A DNA stretch of 64,000 bases from Elephas maximus indicus (lineage: Eukaryota > Chordata > Mammalia > Proboscidea > Elephantidae). The notes beneath the pieces are model-generated. The model saw only the letters and a program-made list of their open reading frames with translations, searched no databases and was not told where the DNA came from. Below are positions 47,697 to 60,246 of the stretch, piece after piece. Position 1 is the stretch's first letter; each line of letters opens with the position of its first letter. Both the position numbers and the translations under genes were made by a program. Where the stretch lies: NCBI RefSeq assembly GCF_024166365.1, contig NC_064823.1, positions 17,540,924 to 17,604,923 of the forward strand. The letters run 5' to 3'.

Positions 47697-48149
47697 CTGA
47701 AATACCAAGAACCAAGTATTTAAACCATTCTGCAGTAGTATTTTCATTACAGGGAGTCTGAGCAATAGAAAGTCCCTGAAACTTTCCTAAATTAATTGCA
47801 TACAAATCTGTATATGAAGTGCTATTTATGCTCGACACATAGGTAAATCAGAAGTTGATGAAATGCATAGTCATAAATTCTCAAACTAACACAATAAGTA
47901 AAATAGGTAACTGAATAGCTTATTCCTCTTCCAGATCCGTTATTAATTTAGTTGAGAGTCGTTTATGGTTTGCTTGTTGTTTAATTATAGTACTGGGGAA
48001 ATTTTTAATTTTCTTATTTCAAGTAATTAGGCTGATGATGTAAACTGAAAGAGTAGAAACGACGGATGAGGTCTGGCACAAAGATAAAGGCAACAATCTC
48101 ATTCTCTGAAAGATGTACATACAATTCTAGTTTTATATCAATTTCATTT

Positions 48150-48303
48150 CTGAAATGCTTCCTAATTCTGTCTTTTCAATTTCAACTGCGTGTCATCATT
48201 CAAATCTAGGCCTTTCTCTTCTTTCACTTGAAATAATTAGGCTTCTTGTTTTCTAATCTACCTCCTCTATTCTGTCATCAAAGTGATCTTCCTGTCACTG
48301 ATC
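48150..48303 (+). mobile_element. L2-like fragment, weak
   Basis: CTGAAATGCTTCCTAATTCT and TCATCAAAGTGATCTTCCTG resemble L2. Low similarity. Confidence 0.4.
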
Positions 48304-48464
48304 TAAATTAGTGGTTTTCAAAATGTGGTCTGCGAACTCCTAGATGGTTCCCAAGAACCTTTCAGGAAGCCTGAAAGATTAAAACTATTTTCACACTAAT
48401 ACCAAGGCATTTGCCCTTTTCACTGTGTTGACATTTCTACTGAAGATACAAAAGCAACGGTGAG
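48304..48464 (+). mobile_element. hAT-like DNA transposon, left part (includes TSD of L1)
   Basis: Begins CTAAATTAGTGGTTTTCAAA, then GGTTCCCAAGAACCTTTCAG and TTTTCACTGTGTTGACATTT. Continues at 56001 after the L1. Confidence 0.65.
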
Positions 48465-49762
48465 AGAGGGAGCCAAGATGCAGGAATAGACAGACACTTC
48501 TGGCAAGCCTTCTTTACAACAAAGACCCAAGAAGACAAGTGTGACAAGCTGGGAGCCCTGAGCATCAAAGGCAAGCTTAGACAACGAACCGAGGGGCAGC
48601 AGGAGGAAGAGACCGTTCAGAAGTGGAGAGGAGTTACCAGACCTGAATCGCGGGGAGCCCTTCGGCACCATTCCCGGAGCGGTAGCAGTGGCAGGCTGGT
48701 ACTAGCATTCGGCCACAGTTTCCTCAGGGAGAAGCAGCCAGCCACACAGCCTACTCACACCTCCGGGACCAGAGAAGAAAGGCGCTCTACGCAAAAGCTA
48801 AGTACTTGCGAGTATTTTACCACACCCCACCAACCCCACGCCAGCTTCAGCGGCTGAATCCCTGGGCCTGAGATAGGCCCTGTTGAGCACCTAGAGCCAG
48901 CCTCCCAGCCTTGGGGAAGGAAAAAATTGGCAACTGGGGGGAAAAGATTATTTGCTAGCTCCATTAACCAGAGAAGCTCAGGACAGAAGCGGCTCCTGTC
49001 CAGGCATAAACTATCCGTGGACCTTGAGCACCTTTCCCTTCTGCATGGACCTGCGTGGGCCTATTTCGGGTGAATAGGTCCTTGTTGGCAGACTTCAACC
49101 ATTTCAGCTGATTGAGAGGTGGGTGTTTGACGTTTGACATTGCTTTGCCTATAAAACAAGGTCCTCACCTACCCACATCAGGGACCTAAGGACTGGTAGC
49201 TCCACTCAGGTCACCCAGCCACCCACGACAGGGGTCCAAAGATAACTGGTACCTTCCAGGCCTCACTACCAAAAACTTTGGGTGCCCATGGTCCATCTGC
49301 AGAACCCACCCACTAGCATGCTCTAGGGAACAGGGACATGTTTTCCTCAGAGACACTTGGGGGTCAGTTCTCAGCCACCTGACTTACTCAGAGTGTGACC
49401 CCCTGCTGCAATCAGATACCGGTATATATGGCAATCACACCTGCACCTCTAAGGCTGTAGGACAGAGCCTGTACCACACACTTGATGATCAGCTACTTGG
49501 AAACCTGAGCTGAATTCATACAGGAAAACTGAATGGACTCCTAGACTGACATACCTGATAACAGCTCTAGACAGCTGGGGACAGGACACCAGAGCTCCAA
49601 AGGTGAAAATAATCAAGCTAGCTCACTCAAGCAACCCACAGGGGTATACCAAAATAAAACAAAGCAAGAAGCTACAACACAGTAAGCAAGCATAAACTAA
49701 TACAATAACTTATAGATGGCTTGGAGACAACAGTCAATATCAAGTACATAAAGAGAAAGACC

Positions 49763-50710
49763 ATGATCACCTCAACAGGCTCTCAAAACAAAGAATCCAG
49801 GGATCTTCTAGATGAAAGTGCATTCCTGGAATTACCAGATGCAGAACACAAAGTTTAATATACAGAACCCTTCAAGACATCAGGAAGGAAATGAGGCAAT
49901 ATGCAGAACAAGCCAAGGAAAACACAGATAAAGCAACTGAAGAAATTAGAAAGATTATTCAGAAACATAATGAAAAATTTAATAAGCTGGAAAAATCCAT
50001 AGATAGACAGCAATCAGAAATTCAGAAGATTAACAATAAAATTACAGAATTAGACAACTCAATAGAAAGTCAGAGGAGCAGAATTGAGCAAGTAGAAGCT
50101 AGAATTTCTGACCTTGAAGATAAATCACTTGGCACTAATATATCTGAAGAAAAATCAGATAAAAGAATTAAAAAAAATGATGAAATCTTAAGAATCATGT
50201 GGGACTCTATGAAGAGAAACAAGGTGATTGGAGTACCAGAACAGGGAGGGATAACAGAAAATACAGAGAGAATTGTTGAAGATTTGTTGGCAGAAAACTT
50301 CCCTGATATGGTGAAAGATGAAAAGATATCTGTCCAAGGTGCTCATCGAACTCCACATAAGGTAGATCTTAAAAGAAAATCACCAAGACATATTATAATC
50401 AAACTTGCCAAAATCAAAGATAAAGAGAGAATTATAAGAACAGCTAGGGATAAATGAAAAGTCACCAGCAAAAGACAGCCAAGAAGAATAAGCTAGGACT
50501 AGTTGGCAGGAACCATGCAGGCAAGAAGGCAATGAGATGACATATTTAAAAAATTGAAGGGAAAAAATTGCCTGCCAAGAATCATATATCCAGCAAAATA
50601 TGAATATGAAACTGCAATTAAGACATTTCCAGATAAACACAAGTTGAGGGAATTCATAAAAACCAAATCAAAACTACAAGAAATACTAAAGGGAGTTCTT
50701 TGGTAAGAAA
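49763..50710 (+). pseudogene. L1 ORF1 remnant (RNA-binding ORF1p)
   Basis: The start ATG (49763) opens MITSTGSQNKESRDLLDESA, but the frame stops at 49856 and shifts. The main part is 49891-50457, a coiled coil (heptad-like EIQKINNKITELDNSIESQR) followed by the RNA-recognition part (LLAENFPDMVKDEKISVQGA). A stop at 50455 truncates the C-terminal domain, which is still visible to about 50710. ORF1p normally forms trimers that coat L1 RNA. This copy cannot encode one. Confidence 0.9.
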
Positions 50711-50810
50711 ATCGATGATATCAGGTATCAACCCAAGACTAGGACACTGGGCAGAGCAACCAGAAGTCAACCCAGACAGGGAAATCCAAAAAAACAAAGC
50801 AAGATTATTA

Positions 50811-50830
50811 AAAAAAAAAAAAAAAAAAAA
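50811..50830. repeat. Poly(A) run inside L1
   Basis: About 20 A residues in the inter-ORF region. Confidence 0.9.
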
Positions 50831-51187
50831 GCCGAAAACAGGGAAACAGCAGTGTTATTACACAAATGAAGACAACATTAAAATAATAAAGAGGGATAAA
50901 GAAATGTAATCATATACCTTCTACATGGAGAGGAAGATACAGCGATATAAAGAAATAAAAGTTAGTTTTAAATTTAGAAAAATAGGGGTAAATAATAAGG
51001 TAACCACAAAGGAGACAAACTATCCTACTCATCAAAATAAAATACAAGGGAAAAATACAGACTCAGCAGAAACAAAATCATCAACAACAAATATGAGTAA
51101 AGGACAATATATAAAGAAATCTACTCGGCACATAAAATTAAGTGGGAAAAAGAAACTGTCAACAACACACAAAAAAAGACATCAAAA

Positions 51188-54100
51188 TGATATCACTAAA
51201 TTCATATCTACCCATTATTAACCTGAATGTAAATGGACTAAATGCAGCAATAAAGAGACAGAGAGTGGCAGAATGGATTAAAACAACAAGATCCGTCTAT
51301 ATGCTGCCTACGAGAGACACACTTTAGACCTAGAGACACAAACAAACTAAACCTCAAAGGATGGAAAAAAAATATCAAGCAAACAACAGTCAAAAAAGAC
51401 TAGGAGTGGCAATATTAATCCTTGACAAAACAGACTTTAAATTAAATCCATCCAAAAGGATAAGGAATGATTAAAGGGACAATACACCAAGAAGATATAA
51501 CCATATTAAATATTTATGCATCCAATGACAGGGCTGCAAGATACATAAAACAAACTCTATCAGCATTGAAAAGTGATATAGAGAGCTCCACAATAATAGT
51601 AGGAGACTTCAACATACCACTTTTGGTGAAGGACAGGACATCCAGAAAGAAGCTCAATAAAGACACGGAACACCTAAATGCCACAATCAACCAACTTGAC
51701 CTCGTAAGACATATACAGAGCACTCCACCCAAAAGCAACCAAGTATACTTTCTTTTCTGTGCACACGGAACATTCTCTAGAATAGACCACATATTGGGTC
51801 ATAAAGCAAGCCTTAGCAGAATCCAAAACATTGAAATATTACAAAGCATCTTCTCTGACCTTAAGGCCAAAGAAGTAGAAATCAATAACAGGAAAAGCAG
51901 GGAAAAGAAATCAAACACTTGGAAACTGAACAATAACCTGCTCAAAAAAGACTGGATTATAGAAGACATTAAGGATGGAATAAAGAAATTCAGACAATCC
52001 AGAATGAAAACACTTCCTCTCAGAACTTTTGGGACACAGCGAAAGTGGTGCTCAGAGGCCAATTTACATCAATAAATGCACACATATAAAAAGAAGAAAG
52101 GGCCAAAATCAAAGAATTATCCCTACAACTTGAACAAATAGAAAGAGGGCAACAAAAGAAACCCACAGGCACCAGAAGAAAACAAATAATAAAAATTAGA
52201 GCTCAACTAAATGAAGCACAAAACGGAAAAACAATTGAAAGAATTAACAAGACCAAAAGCTGGTTTCTTGAAAAAAAAATCAACAAAATTGCTAAACCAC
52301 TGGCCAAACTGAAAAAAGAAAAACAGGAGAGGAAGCAAATAACCCGAATAAGAAATGAGATGGGCAATATTACAACAGACCCAAGTGAAATTAAAAGAAA
52401 CATAGCAGATTATAGAGTACAGAAAAACTGTACTCAAATTTGAAAACCTAGAAGAAATGGATGAATTCCTAGAAACACACTACCTACCTAAACTAACACA
52501 AACAGAGGTAGAACAACTAAATCGACCTGTAACAAAAGAAGAGATTGAAAAGGTAATCAAAAAACTCCCAACAAAAAAAAAGCCCTGGTCCGGAGGGCTT
52601 CACTGCAGAGTTCTACCAAACTTTCAAATACGAGTTAACACCACTACTACTAAAGGTATTTCAGCGCACAGAAAAGGGCGAATACTACCAAACTCATTCT
52701 ATGAAGCCACCATATCCCTGATGCCAAAACCAGGTAAAGACACCACAAGAAAAGAAAATTATAGACCTATATTCCTCATGAATGTAGACGCAAAAATCCT
52801 CAACAAAATTCTAGCCAACAGAATTCAACAACATATCAAAAAAATAATTCACCATGACCAAGTGGGATTCATACTAGGTATGCAGAGATGGTTCAATATT
52901 AGAAAAACAATTAATGTAATCCACCACATAAATAAAACAAAAGACAAGAATCACATGATTTTATCAATTGATGCAGAAAATGCATTTGACAAAGTTCAAC
53001 ACTCATTCATGATAAAAACTCTCAGCAAAATAGGAATAGAAGGAAAATTCCTCAACATAATAAAGGGCATTTATACAAAGCCAACAGCCAACATCACCCT
53101 AAATGGAGAGAGCCTGAAAACATTCCCACTGAGACTGGGAACTAGACAAGGATGCCCTCTATCACCACTCTTAATCAACATTGTGCTGGAGGTCCTAGCC
53201 AGAGCAATTAGGCTAGATAAAGAAATAAAGGGCATCCAGATTGGCAAGGAAGAAGTAAAGGTATCTCTATTTGCAGATGACATGATCTTATACACAGAAA
53301 ACCCCAAGGAACCCTCCAGAAAACTACTGAAACTAACAGAAGAGTTCAGCAGAGTATCGGGATACAAGATAAACATATAAAAATCAGTTGGATTGCTCTA
53401 CACAAACAAAAAGAACATTGAAGAGGAAATCACCAAATCAATGCCATTTGCAGTAGCCCCCAAGAAGATAAAACACTTAGGAATAAATCTTATCAGAGAT
53501 GTAAAAGACTTATACAAAGAAAACCACAATACACTTCTGCAAGAAACCAAAAGAGACCTACATAAGTGAAAAAACATACCTTGCTCGTGAATAGGAAGAC
53601 TTAACATTATAAAAATCTCTATTTTACAAAAGCAATCTATACATTTAATGCAATTCTGATCCAAATCCCAACGACATTCTTTAATAAGATGGCAAAACAA
53701 ATCACCAACTTCATATGGAAGGAAAAGAGGCCCCAGATAAATAAGGCCTTACTGAAAAAGAAGAACAAAGTGGGAGGCCTTACTTTACCTGATTTTAAAA
53801 CCTATTATACTGCCACAGTAGTGAAAACAGCCTGGTACAGGTACAACAGATACATGGACCAATGGAACAGAATTGAGAATTGAGACATAAATGCATCCAC
53901 ATATGAGCAGTTGGTATTTGACAAAGGCCCCAAAACAGTTAACTGGGGAAAAGACAGTCTTTTTAACAAATGGTGCTGGCATAACTGCATAGCCATCTGC
54001 AAAAAAATGAAACAAGACCCATACCTCGCTCCATGCACAAAAACTAACTCAAAATGGATCAAAGACCTAAATATAAAATCTAAAACGATAAAGATCATGG

Positions 54101-54982
54101 AAGAAAAAATAGGGACAACATTAGGAGCCCAAATACATGGCATTAACAGTATACAAAACATTATAAAGAATGCAGAAAAAAACCAGACAACTGAGAGCTC
54201 CTAAAAATCAAACACCTATGATCATCCAAAGACTTCGCCAAAAGAGTAAAAAGATTACCTACAGACTGGGAAAAAGTTTTTAGCTATGATATTTCTGATC
54301 AGCGCCTGATCTCTAAAATCTACATGATACTGCAAAAACTCAACTACAAAAAGAGAAATAACCCAATTAAAAAATGGGGAAAAGATATCAATAGACACTT
54401 CACTAAAGAAGACATTCAGGTAGCTAAGAGACACATGAGGAAATGTTCACAATCATTAGCCATTAGAGTAATGCAGATCAAAACTACAATGAGATTTCAC
54501 CTCACTTCAACAAGGCTGGCATTAATCCAAAAAACACAAAATAATAAATGTTAGAGAGGCTGTGGAGATATTGGAACACTTATACACTGCTGGTGGGAAT
54601 GTCAAATGGTACAGCCACTTTGGAAATCGATTTGGCACTTCCTTAAAAAGCTAGAAATAGAGCTACCATAGGATCCAGCAATCCCACTCCTTGTAATATA
54701 TCCTAGAGAAATAAGAACCTTTACACGAACAGATATATACACACCCATGTTTATTGCAGCTCTGTTTACAATAGCAAAAAGATGGAACAATCAAGGTGCC
54801 CATCAATGGATGAATGGATAAATAAATTATGGTATACTCACACAGTGGAATACTACGCATCGATAAAGAACAGTGAGGAATCTGTGAAACATTTCATAAC
54901 ATGGAGGAACCTGGAAGGCATTACGCTGAGTGAAATTAGTCAGTTGCAAAAGGACAAATATTGTATAAGACCACTATTATAA
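51188..54982 (+). pseudogene. L1 ORF2 remnant (endonuclease, reverse transcriptase)
   Basis: The ATG at 51188 begins an endonuclease-like MISLNSYLPIINLNVNGLNA but stops at 51325. 51467-52075 holds endonuclease motifs (ILNIYASND, IIVGDFNIP). 52457-53380 is a 307-codon RT block with the catalytic FADDMILY intact (about 53272) and [20 protein letters not shown] before it. The frame then breaks again. The C-terminal region is visible to a natural stop at 54980. At least four frameshifts or stops. Confidence 0.93.
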
Positions 54983-56000
54983 GAACTTGAGAAATAGTTT
55001 AAACTGAGAAGAAAACATTCTTTTGTAGTTATGAGAGGGGGGAGGGAGGTAAGGTGGGAGAAGGGTATTCACTAATTAGATAGTAGATAAGAACTACTTT
55101 AAGTGAAGGGAAAGACAGCACACAATACAGGGGAGGTCAGCACAACCGGACTAAACCAAAAGCAGTTTCCTGAATAAACTGAATGCTTCGAAGGCCAGCG
55201 TAACAAGGGCAGGGGTTTGGGGACCATGGTTTCAGGGGACATCTAAATCCACTGGCATAATAAAATCTATTAAGAAAACATTCTGCATCCCACTTTGAAG
55301 AGTGGTGCCTGGGGTCTTAAACGCTAGCAAGCAGCCATCTAAGATGCATCAATTGGTCTCAACCCACCTGGATCAAAGGAGAATGAAGAACACCAAGGAC
55401 ACAAGGTGATTATGAGCCCAAGAGTCAGAAAGGGCCACATGAACCAGCGACTACATCATCTGGAGTCCAGAAGAACTAGATGGTGCCTGGCTACAACCGA
55501 TGACTCCCCTGACAGAGAATAGAACAGAGAACCCCTGAGGGAGCAGGAGAGCAGTGGGATGCAGACCCCAAATTCTCATAAGACCAGACTTAATGGTCTG
55601 ACTGAGACTGGAAGAACCCTGGTGGTCATGGCCCCCAGACCTTCTGTTGGCCCAGGACAGGAACCATGCCCAAAGCCAACTCTTCAGACATGGATTGGAC
55701 TGGACAATGGGTTGGAGAGGGATGCTGGTGAGGAGTGATCTTCTTGGATCAGGTGGACACTTGAGACTATGTTGACATCTCCTGCCTGGAGGGGAGATGA
55801 GAGGGTGGAAGGGGTTAGAAGCTGGTGAAATGGACACGAAAAGAGAGAGTGGAGGGAGAGAGCGGGCTGTCTCATTAGGGGGAAAGTAATTGGGAGTGTG
55901 TAGCAAGGTGTATATGGGTTTTTGTGTGAGACACTGACTTGATTTGTAAACTCGCACTTAAAGCACAATGAAAATTAAAAAAAAAAAAAGCAATGGTGAG

Positions 56001-56310
56001 TAAAACTGCTGGTGTGAGTCAAGGCAGTGGCTCCAAACAGTGTTTACTAATTTTATTCTTCACCGCCACACACTTGCAATGGAAAACAGCCAGTTTTTAC
56101 TTAGGACTGTCCTTGCTGACTCAAAGAAATTGACTTTATGAAATCTCCAAAAGCACATGTCTTTTTGTCTGTGACAAAAGTGGGAGGTAAGCATAAAGCA
56201 TCTCTGTAGCATATCAGAGTAGGATGGCTGGCTTAAGGAAAAGCACGTGTGTGATTAAGTTGTGAGCTGAACTAGCTGCTGTTTTCACAAAACACCACTT
56301 TTACTGGAAA
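56001..56310 (+). mobile_element. hAT-like DNA transposon, right part
   Basis: Resumes TAAAACTGCTGGTGTGAGTC directly after the L1 duplication. Carries transposase-like coding relics (GAGCTGAACTAGCTGCTGTT, CAAAACACCACTTTTACTGG). The non-coding sequence recalls hAT/Charlie-type elements; the exact family is uncertain. Confidence 0.65.
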
Positions 56311-56779
56311 GAACAACCAACAAAGTATAGTACAAAGGATGAGAGAGAGGAAATAGAAGTATACTGTTGTAAAGTTCTTGTACAATACACGAAGCAGTAC
56401 AACATTATTTTAAAATATACAGTTTTGTTAAAAATGTATACATCAATTCTACAGAACCAGTAAAAAATAACAGCATAACTAATAAACTCATAGTAGAGAT
56501 AAAACAGAATAATTATAAATAATTAATTTTAAAAATACAGGAAGAGAGAGAAAAAGAACGAAGAATAGATGGGATAAGATAGAAAGCAAATACAATGACA
56601 GATTTAAATCCAGCCACATCAATAGTTTTATTAAACGTAAATAGTCTAAACATGTCACTTAAAAGATTGAAATTGTCAGAATGGTTAATAAAAAAAAGCA
56701 AAGCAAGACCCAAGTATACTGTCTACATGAAACCCACTTTAAATATAAAGATACAGATTGGTTAGAAGTAAAAGAATAT

Positions 56780-57506
56780 GGGACATCTTGGTCAACTGGT
56801 ATAATATAGTTCATAAAGTTATGTTCTACATCCTAGTTTGGTGAGTACTGTCTAGGGTCTTAAAAGCTTGCAAGCAGCCGTCTAAGATACAACTATTGGT
56901 CTCTACTCATCCAGAGTAAAAGAGAAGGAAGGAAACCAAAGACTCAAAGAAGAAACTAGCCTATGGAACAAATAGGCTACATAAACCATGGCCTCAATTA
57001 CCCTGAGACAAGAAGAACTAGATGGTACTTAGCTAGAATGGGAGAAAAATGTGGAATAGAACCTCAAATTCCTCAAAAAAAAAAAAAAAAAAAAACCCAG
57101 ACCTACTGAACTGGCTGAGAATGGAGGTCTCCCCAAAACTACTGCCCTGAAATACTCTTCCAACTTTGAACCAAAACTACCCTTTAGGTCACCTTGTGGC
57201 TAAATAACAAACTGGCTCAAAAAACAATGAACATCACCAATAAAAACTATGCTTTTTTAAAAAATCACCTATATGAGACCAAATGGTCAACAATTACTTT
57301 AAAACAGAGATGAGAATGTAAGGGTCAGAGAAACTAGATTAGTGGAAACAGAACAACCAGAACGGAAATAATGAGAATGTTCACACAATGTGAAGAACGT
57401 AAGCAACATCACTAAACAAGTTGTGTAGAAATTGTCGAATGGGAACCTAAACTGCTGTGTAAATCTTCACCAAAAACACAATATTATTAAATAAAAAAAA
57501 AGTAAA
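56780..57506 (+). mobile_element. Severely 5'-truncated L1 (3' UTR only)
   Basis: L1 3' UTR sequence (GTCTTAAAAGCTTGCAAGCA, GAACTAGATGGTACTTAGCT) ends in TAAATAAAAAAAAA. AAGTAAAAGAATAT flanks both sides (56766-56779 and about 57507-57520). A 21 bp poly(A) run interrupts it at 57077. Confidence 0.88.
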
Positions 57507-57843
57507 AGAATATACCATGGGAAACACTAATCAAAAGAAAGTTGGAGCAACTACATCAATATCAGACAAGGTAGACATGAAAATAAGGATATTATCAAGG
57601 ATAAAAGGAAACATTACATAGGATAAAGGGAGCTACTCATTAAGACACAATAATCTAAATGTGTATTGACTTAACAATACCTTTAAAACACCTATAATAA
57701 AAAATGCTAGAAAAGAAAGAAGAAACAGCAAATCTATGATAGAAAAGTCAACATTCCTTTCTCAATAATTGATAGAACAAGTACACAGAAAATCAGTTAA
57801 GGATACAGAAGACCTGAACAATATTATCAACCATCTTGGACTT

Positions 57844-58419
57844 TGTTATGGATTGAATTATGTCCATCAAAAATATGTGTTGTAACTCCTAACCTCTATG
57901 CCTGCGAAGGAAACCCGGTGGTTAAGAGCTATGGTTAAGAGCTATGGCTGCTAACCAAAAGGTTAAGGTAGTTCAAATCCACCAAGCGTCCCTTGGAAAC
58001 TCTATGGGATAGTTCTACTCTGTCCTATAGGATTGCTATGAGTTAGAATCGACTCAAAGTTTTTGTTTTTGTTTTTGGATGCCTGTGGTTATAATTCCAT
58101 TTGGGAATGGGTTGTCCTTGTTATGTTAATGAGGCAAGATTAGTGTAGGGTATACCTTGAGTCATCCTCTTCTGAGATATAAAAGAGATAAATTATCAAA
58201 TATCTGCACAGAGCAAAGATGGGAGAAGAGAAATGCCCCAGAGCAGAAGCTCGAAAGAGATAAGGACCTTCCTCCAGAGCCAGCAGAGAAAGAAAGCCTT
58301 CCCCTAGAGTTGGCATCTGGAATTTGGACTCCTAGCCTCCTAAACTGAAAAAACAAATTTCTGTTTGTTAAAGCCACCCATTTGTATTTCTGTTATAGCA
58401 GCACTAGATAACTAAGGCA
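57844..58419 (+). mobile_element. MaLR-like solo LTR with 5 bp TSD, carrying a SINE
   Basis: TGTTATGGATTGAATTATGT to CAGCACTAGATAACTAAGGCA, with flanks GACTT (57839-57843) and GACCT (58420-58424). Split by an AfroSINE at 57907-58078. Confidence 0.87.
57907..58078 (+). mobile_element. AfroSINE, short form, with a duplicated box A segment
   Basis: GGTTAAGAGCTATG occurs twice in tandem in the tRNA-like head. Body CTTGGAAACTCTATGGGATA, tail GAATCGACTCAAAGTTTTTG. ATGCCTG on both sides is a likely short target duplication. Confidence 0.9.
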
Positions 58420-58759
58420 GACCTAAATGGCAATTATAGGACAGTTTACTCAACAACTCACAGAATGTACATTTTTTTTTTTTTCCAGTGCACATGGAAC
58501 ATTCACCAAGATACATCATATTCTGGGCAATAAACCAAATCTCAACAATATTAAAAGAATTGAAATTATACAAAGCATGTTCTTGGACAATAAGAGAAAC
58601 TAAAAATTGAAAGGTATCTGGAAAATCCCCAAATATCTGAAAATTAGATAACACACTTCAAAAATAACTTATGAATTAAAGAAGAAATTATAAGGGAAAT
58701 TAGAAAATCTTTTGAATAGAAAGAGTCTCAATTTCAAAAGTACTTAACCTGTAGTTTTT

Positions 58760-59620
58760 CTTGGATAATGCACTAATTTTAATCTAGTTGCTTTAGAACT
58801 GAGGCATGTACCATCCACACAGATTGCTTACCATTTTCAAATTATCTTTTTCATTTCCTTTACAGGCTCCTCCTCCTTTTACCTCTCTCTTCAAGACTGG
58901 TGTTCCTCAAAGCTTTTTCCTAGAACTAGAACCTCTGCTCTTCTCATTCTACACACTCTCCCTAGTACAGTTATCTACTGCAAAACTCGTATTTCTAGGC
59001 CAGATATCACTCACTTTTGAGCTGTTGATCATATATACAATTGCATTCTGGATACCTTCATCTGGATCTTTCACACACACCTCAAATACTCAAAAGGTTT
59101 TAAACTGACTTCACAATCTCTACATCCAAACATACTCTTTTCTCTAGCACCTACTCTACCAATTAATGGTACCAGCAAGTCCTCAAGCTAGAAAATTAAA
59201 GTAATCCCTAACTCTTGGCTAATACTATACACTTTCTTCAGACCTCTACTGCTATAAAACCAAAAACCAAACCCAGTGCCGCCGAGCTGATTCCGACTCA
59301 TAGCGACCCTATAGGAAAGAGTAGAACCACCCCATAGAGTTTCCAAAGAGCGCCTGGTGGGTTCGAACTGCCGACCCTTTGGTTAGCAGCCATAGCACTT
59401 AATGACTATGCCACCAGGGTTTCCCTGCTGCTCTAAGGGTCACGCGAGTCTTCCTGCCATGAAATTTATCACTCATTATTATAACTACTTGTTTGCCATC
59501 CCTGAATTAAGATCCAGAAAGATGGGAACTGCATTTACCTTGCTCCCTGCTGTATCCTCAGTCGCTAGAAAAGTGCCTAACACACTATAAGTCCCTGTAT
59601 TCCTGATACATTTTTGTTGT
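58760..59620 (+). mobile_element. L2 LINE 3' end, split by an AfroSINE
   Basis: CTTCAAGACTGGTGTTCCTC, CATTCTACACACTCTCCCTA, CACACCTCAAATACTC, then after the SINE CCTGCTGTATCCTCAGTCGC and AGAAAAGTGCCTAACACACT: a long colinear L2 match. The 100-codon plus-strand frame at 58806 is L2 noise, not a gene. Confidence 0.8.
59258..59424 (-). mobile_element. AfroSINE, short form, inside L2
   Basis: AACCAAACCCAGTGCCGCCG, GAGCGCCTGGTGGGTTCGAA, GCCACCAGGGTTTCC. Flanks CTACTGCTATAA and CTGCTGCTCTAA suggest the target duplication. Confidence 0.93.
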
Positions 59621-59624
59621 GCGG

Positions 59625-59850
59625 CATGATGGAGTGGTGGCTGGGAATGAATAAATCACTATATAAATTTACTTAATAACAAAAATATAAATCTTTAGAA
59701 ATATTTTCTTAACTAAATGTAAGAACTATGAACTAACCAGATTATTTGCTTACATTTTCCAACATTATCTGTTGATTTCTAAATATACTGCTCCCATAAA
59801 AATACTCTGAGGACAAACTCAAATCACTTAGAACTCAAAATAACTGTCAA
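59625..59850. other. No feature recognised
   Basis: AT-rich sequence between the L2 and the L1 fragment. Confidence 0.3.
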
Positions 59851-60087
59851 CCCCTTTATCACTGCTCTTATTCAACATTGTGCTGGAGGTCCTAGCCAGA
59901 GCAATTAGGCTAGATAAAGAAATAAAGAGCGTCCAGATTGGCAAGGAAGAAGTAAAAATATCTCTATATGCAGACGACATGATCTTATATACAGAAAACC
60001 CTAAGGAATCCTCAAGAAAACTACTGAAACTAATAGAAGAGTTCAGCAGAGTACTGGGGTACAAGATAAACATACAAAAACCAGTTG
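59851..60087 (+). mobile_element. L1 ORF2 reverse transcriptase fragment
   Basis: An internal ORF2 piece: [20 protein letters not shown], then [20 protein letters not shown] around the catalytic motif. Nearly identical in layout to 53190-53380. It ends in CATACAAAAACCAGTTGG and the L1 5' UTR begins immediately. Confidence 0.93.
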
Positions 60088-60246
60088 GGAGGTGGGGCCA
60101 AGATGGCGGACTAGGTAGACGCTACCTCGGATCCCTCTTGCAACAAAGACTCAGAAAAACAAGTGAATCGATCACATACATAACAATCTACGAACCCTGA
60201 ACAACAAACACAGATTTAGAGACGGAGAACAAACAAATACGGGGAA

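Larger units (their letters stand above)
48465..55986 (+). mobile_element. Nearly full-length L1, inactive
   Basis: AAAGCAACGGTGAG (48451-48464) and AAAGCAATGGTGAG (55987-56000) are a 14 bp duplication with one mismatch. Parts: 5' UTR from AGAGGGAGCCAAGATGCAGG to 49762; ORF1 remnant 49763 to ~50710; inter-ORF region; ORF2 remnant 51188-54982; 3' UTR ending CACTTAAAGCACAATGAAAA. Both ORFs are broken. Inserted in the plus orientation, antisense to LARP1B and probably in one of its introns. Confidence 0.97.
56540..58740 (+). mobile_element. Old L1 ORF2 (endonuclease) split by three insertions
   Basis: Segments 56540-56779, 57507-57843 and 58420-58740 are colinear L1 endonuclease sequence. AACGTAAATAGTCTAAACAT opens it; GTGCACATGGAACATTCACC lies near 58487. 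It is interrupted by an L1 3' UTR piece, an LTR and a SINE within the LTR. No frame survives. Confidence 0.85.

Noticed and set aside
47457-47765. Full 102-codon frame around the LARP1B exon as a gene of its own
   Set aside because: Only the part between the splice sites (47504-47696) is conserved; the ends are intronic.
52457-53380. 307-codon open frame, the longest in the window
   Set aside because: It is the reverse transcriptase of a dead L1 ([22 protein letters not shown]), not a host gene.
55451-55957. 168-codon minus-strand frame
   Set aside because: Antisense to an L1 3' UTR; no domain or splice support.
58806-59108. 100-codon hydrophobic plus-strand frame as a membrane protein
   Set aside because: Matches L2 LINE sequence over its length; hydrophobicity comes from pyrimidine-rich codons.
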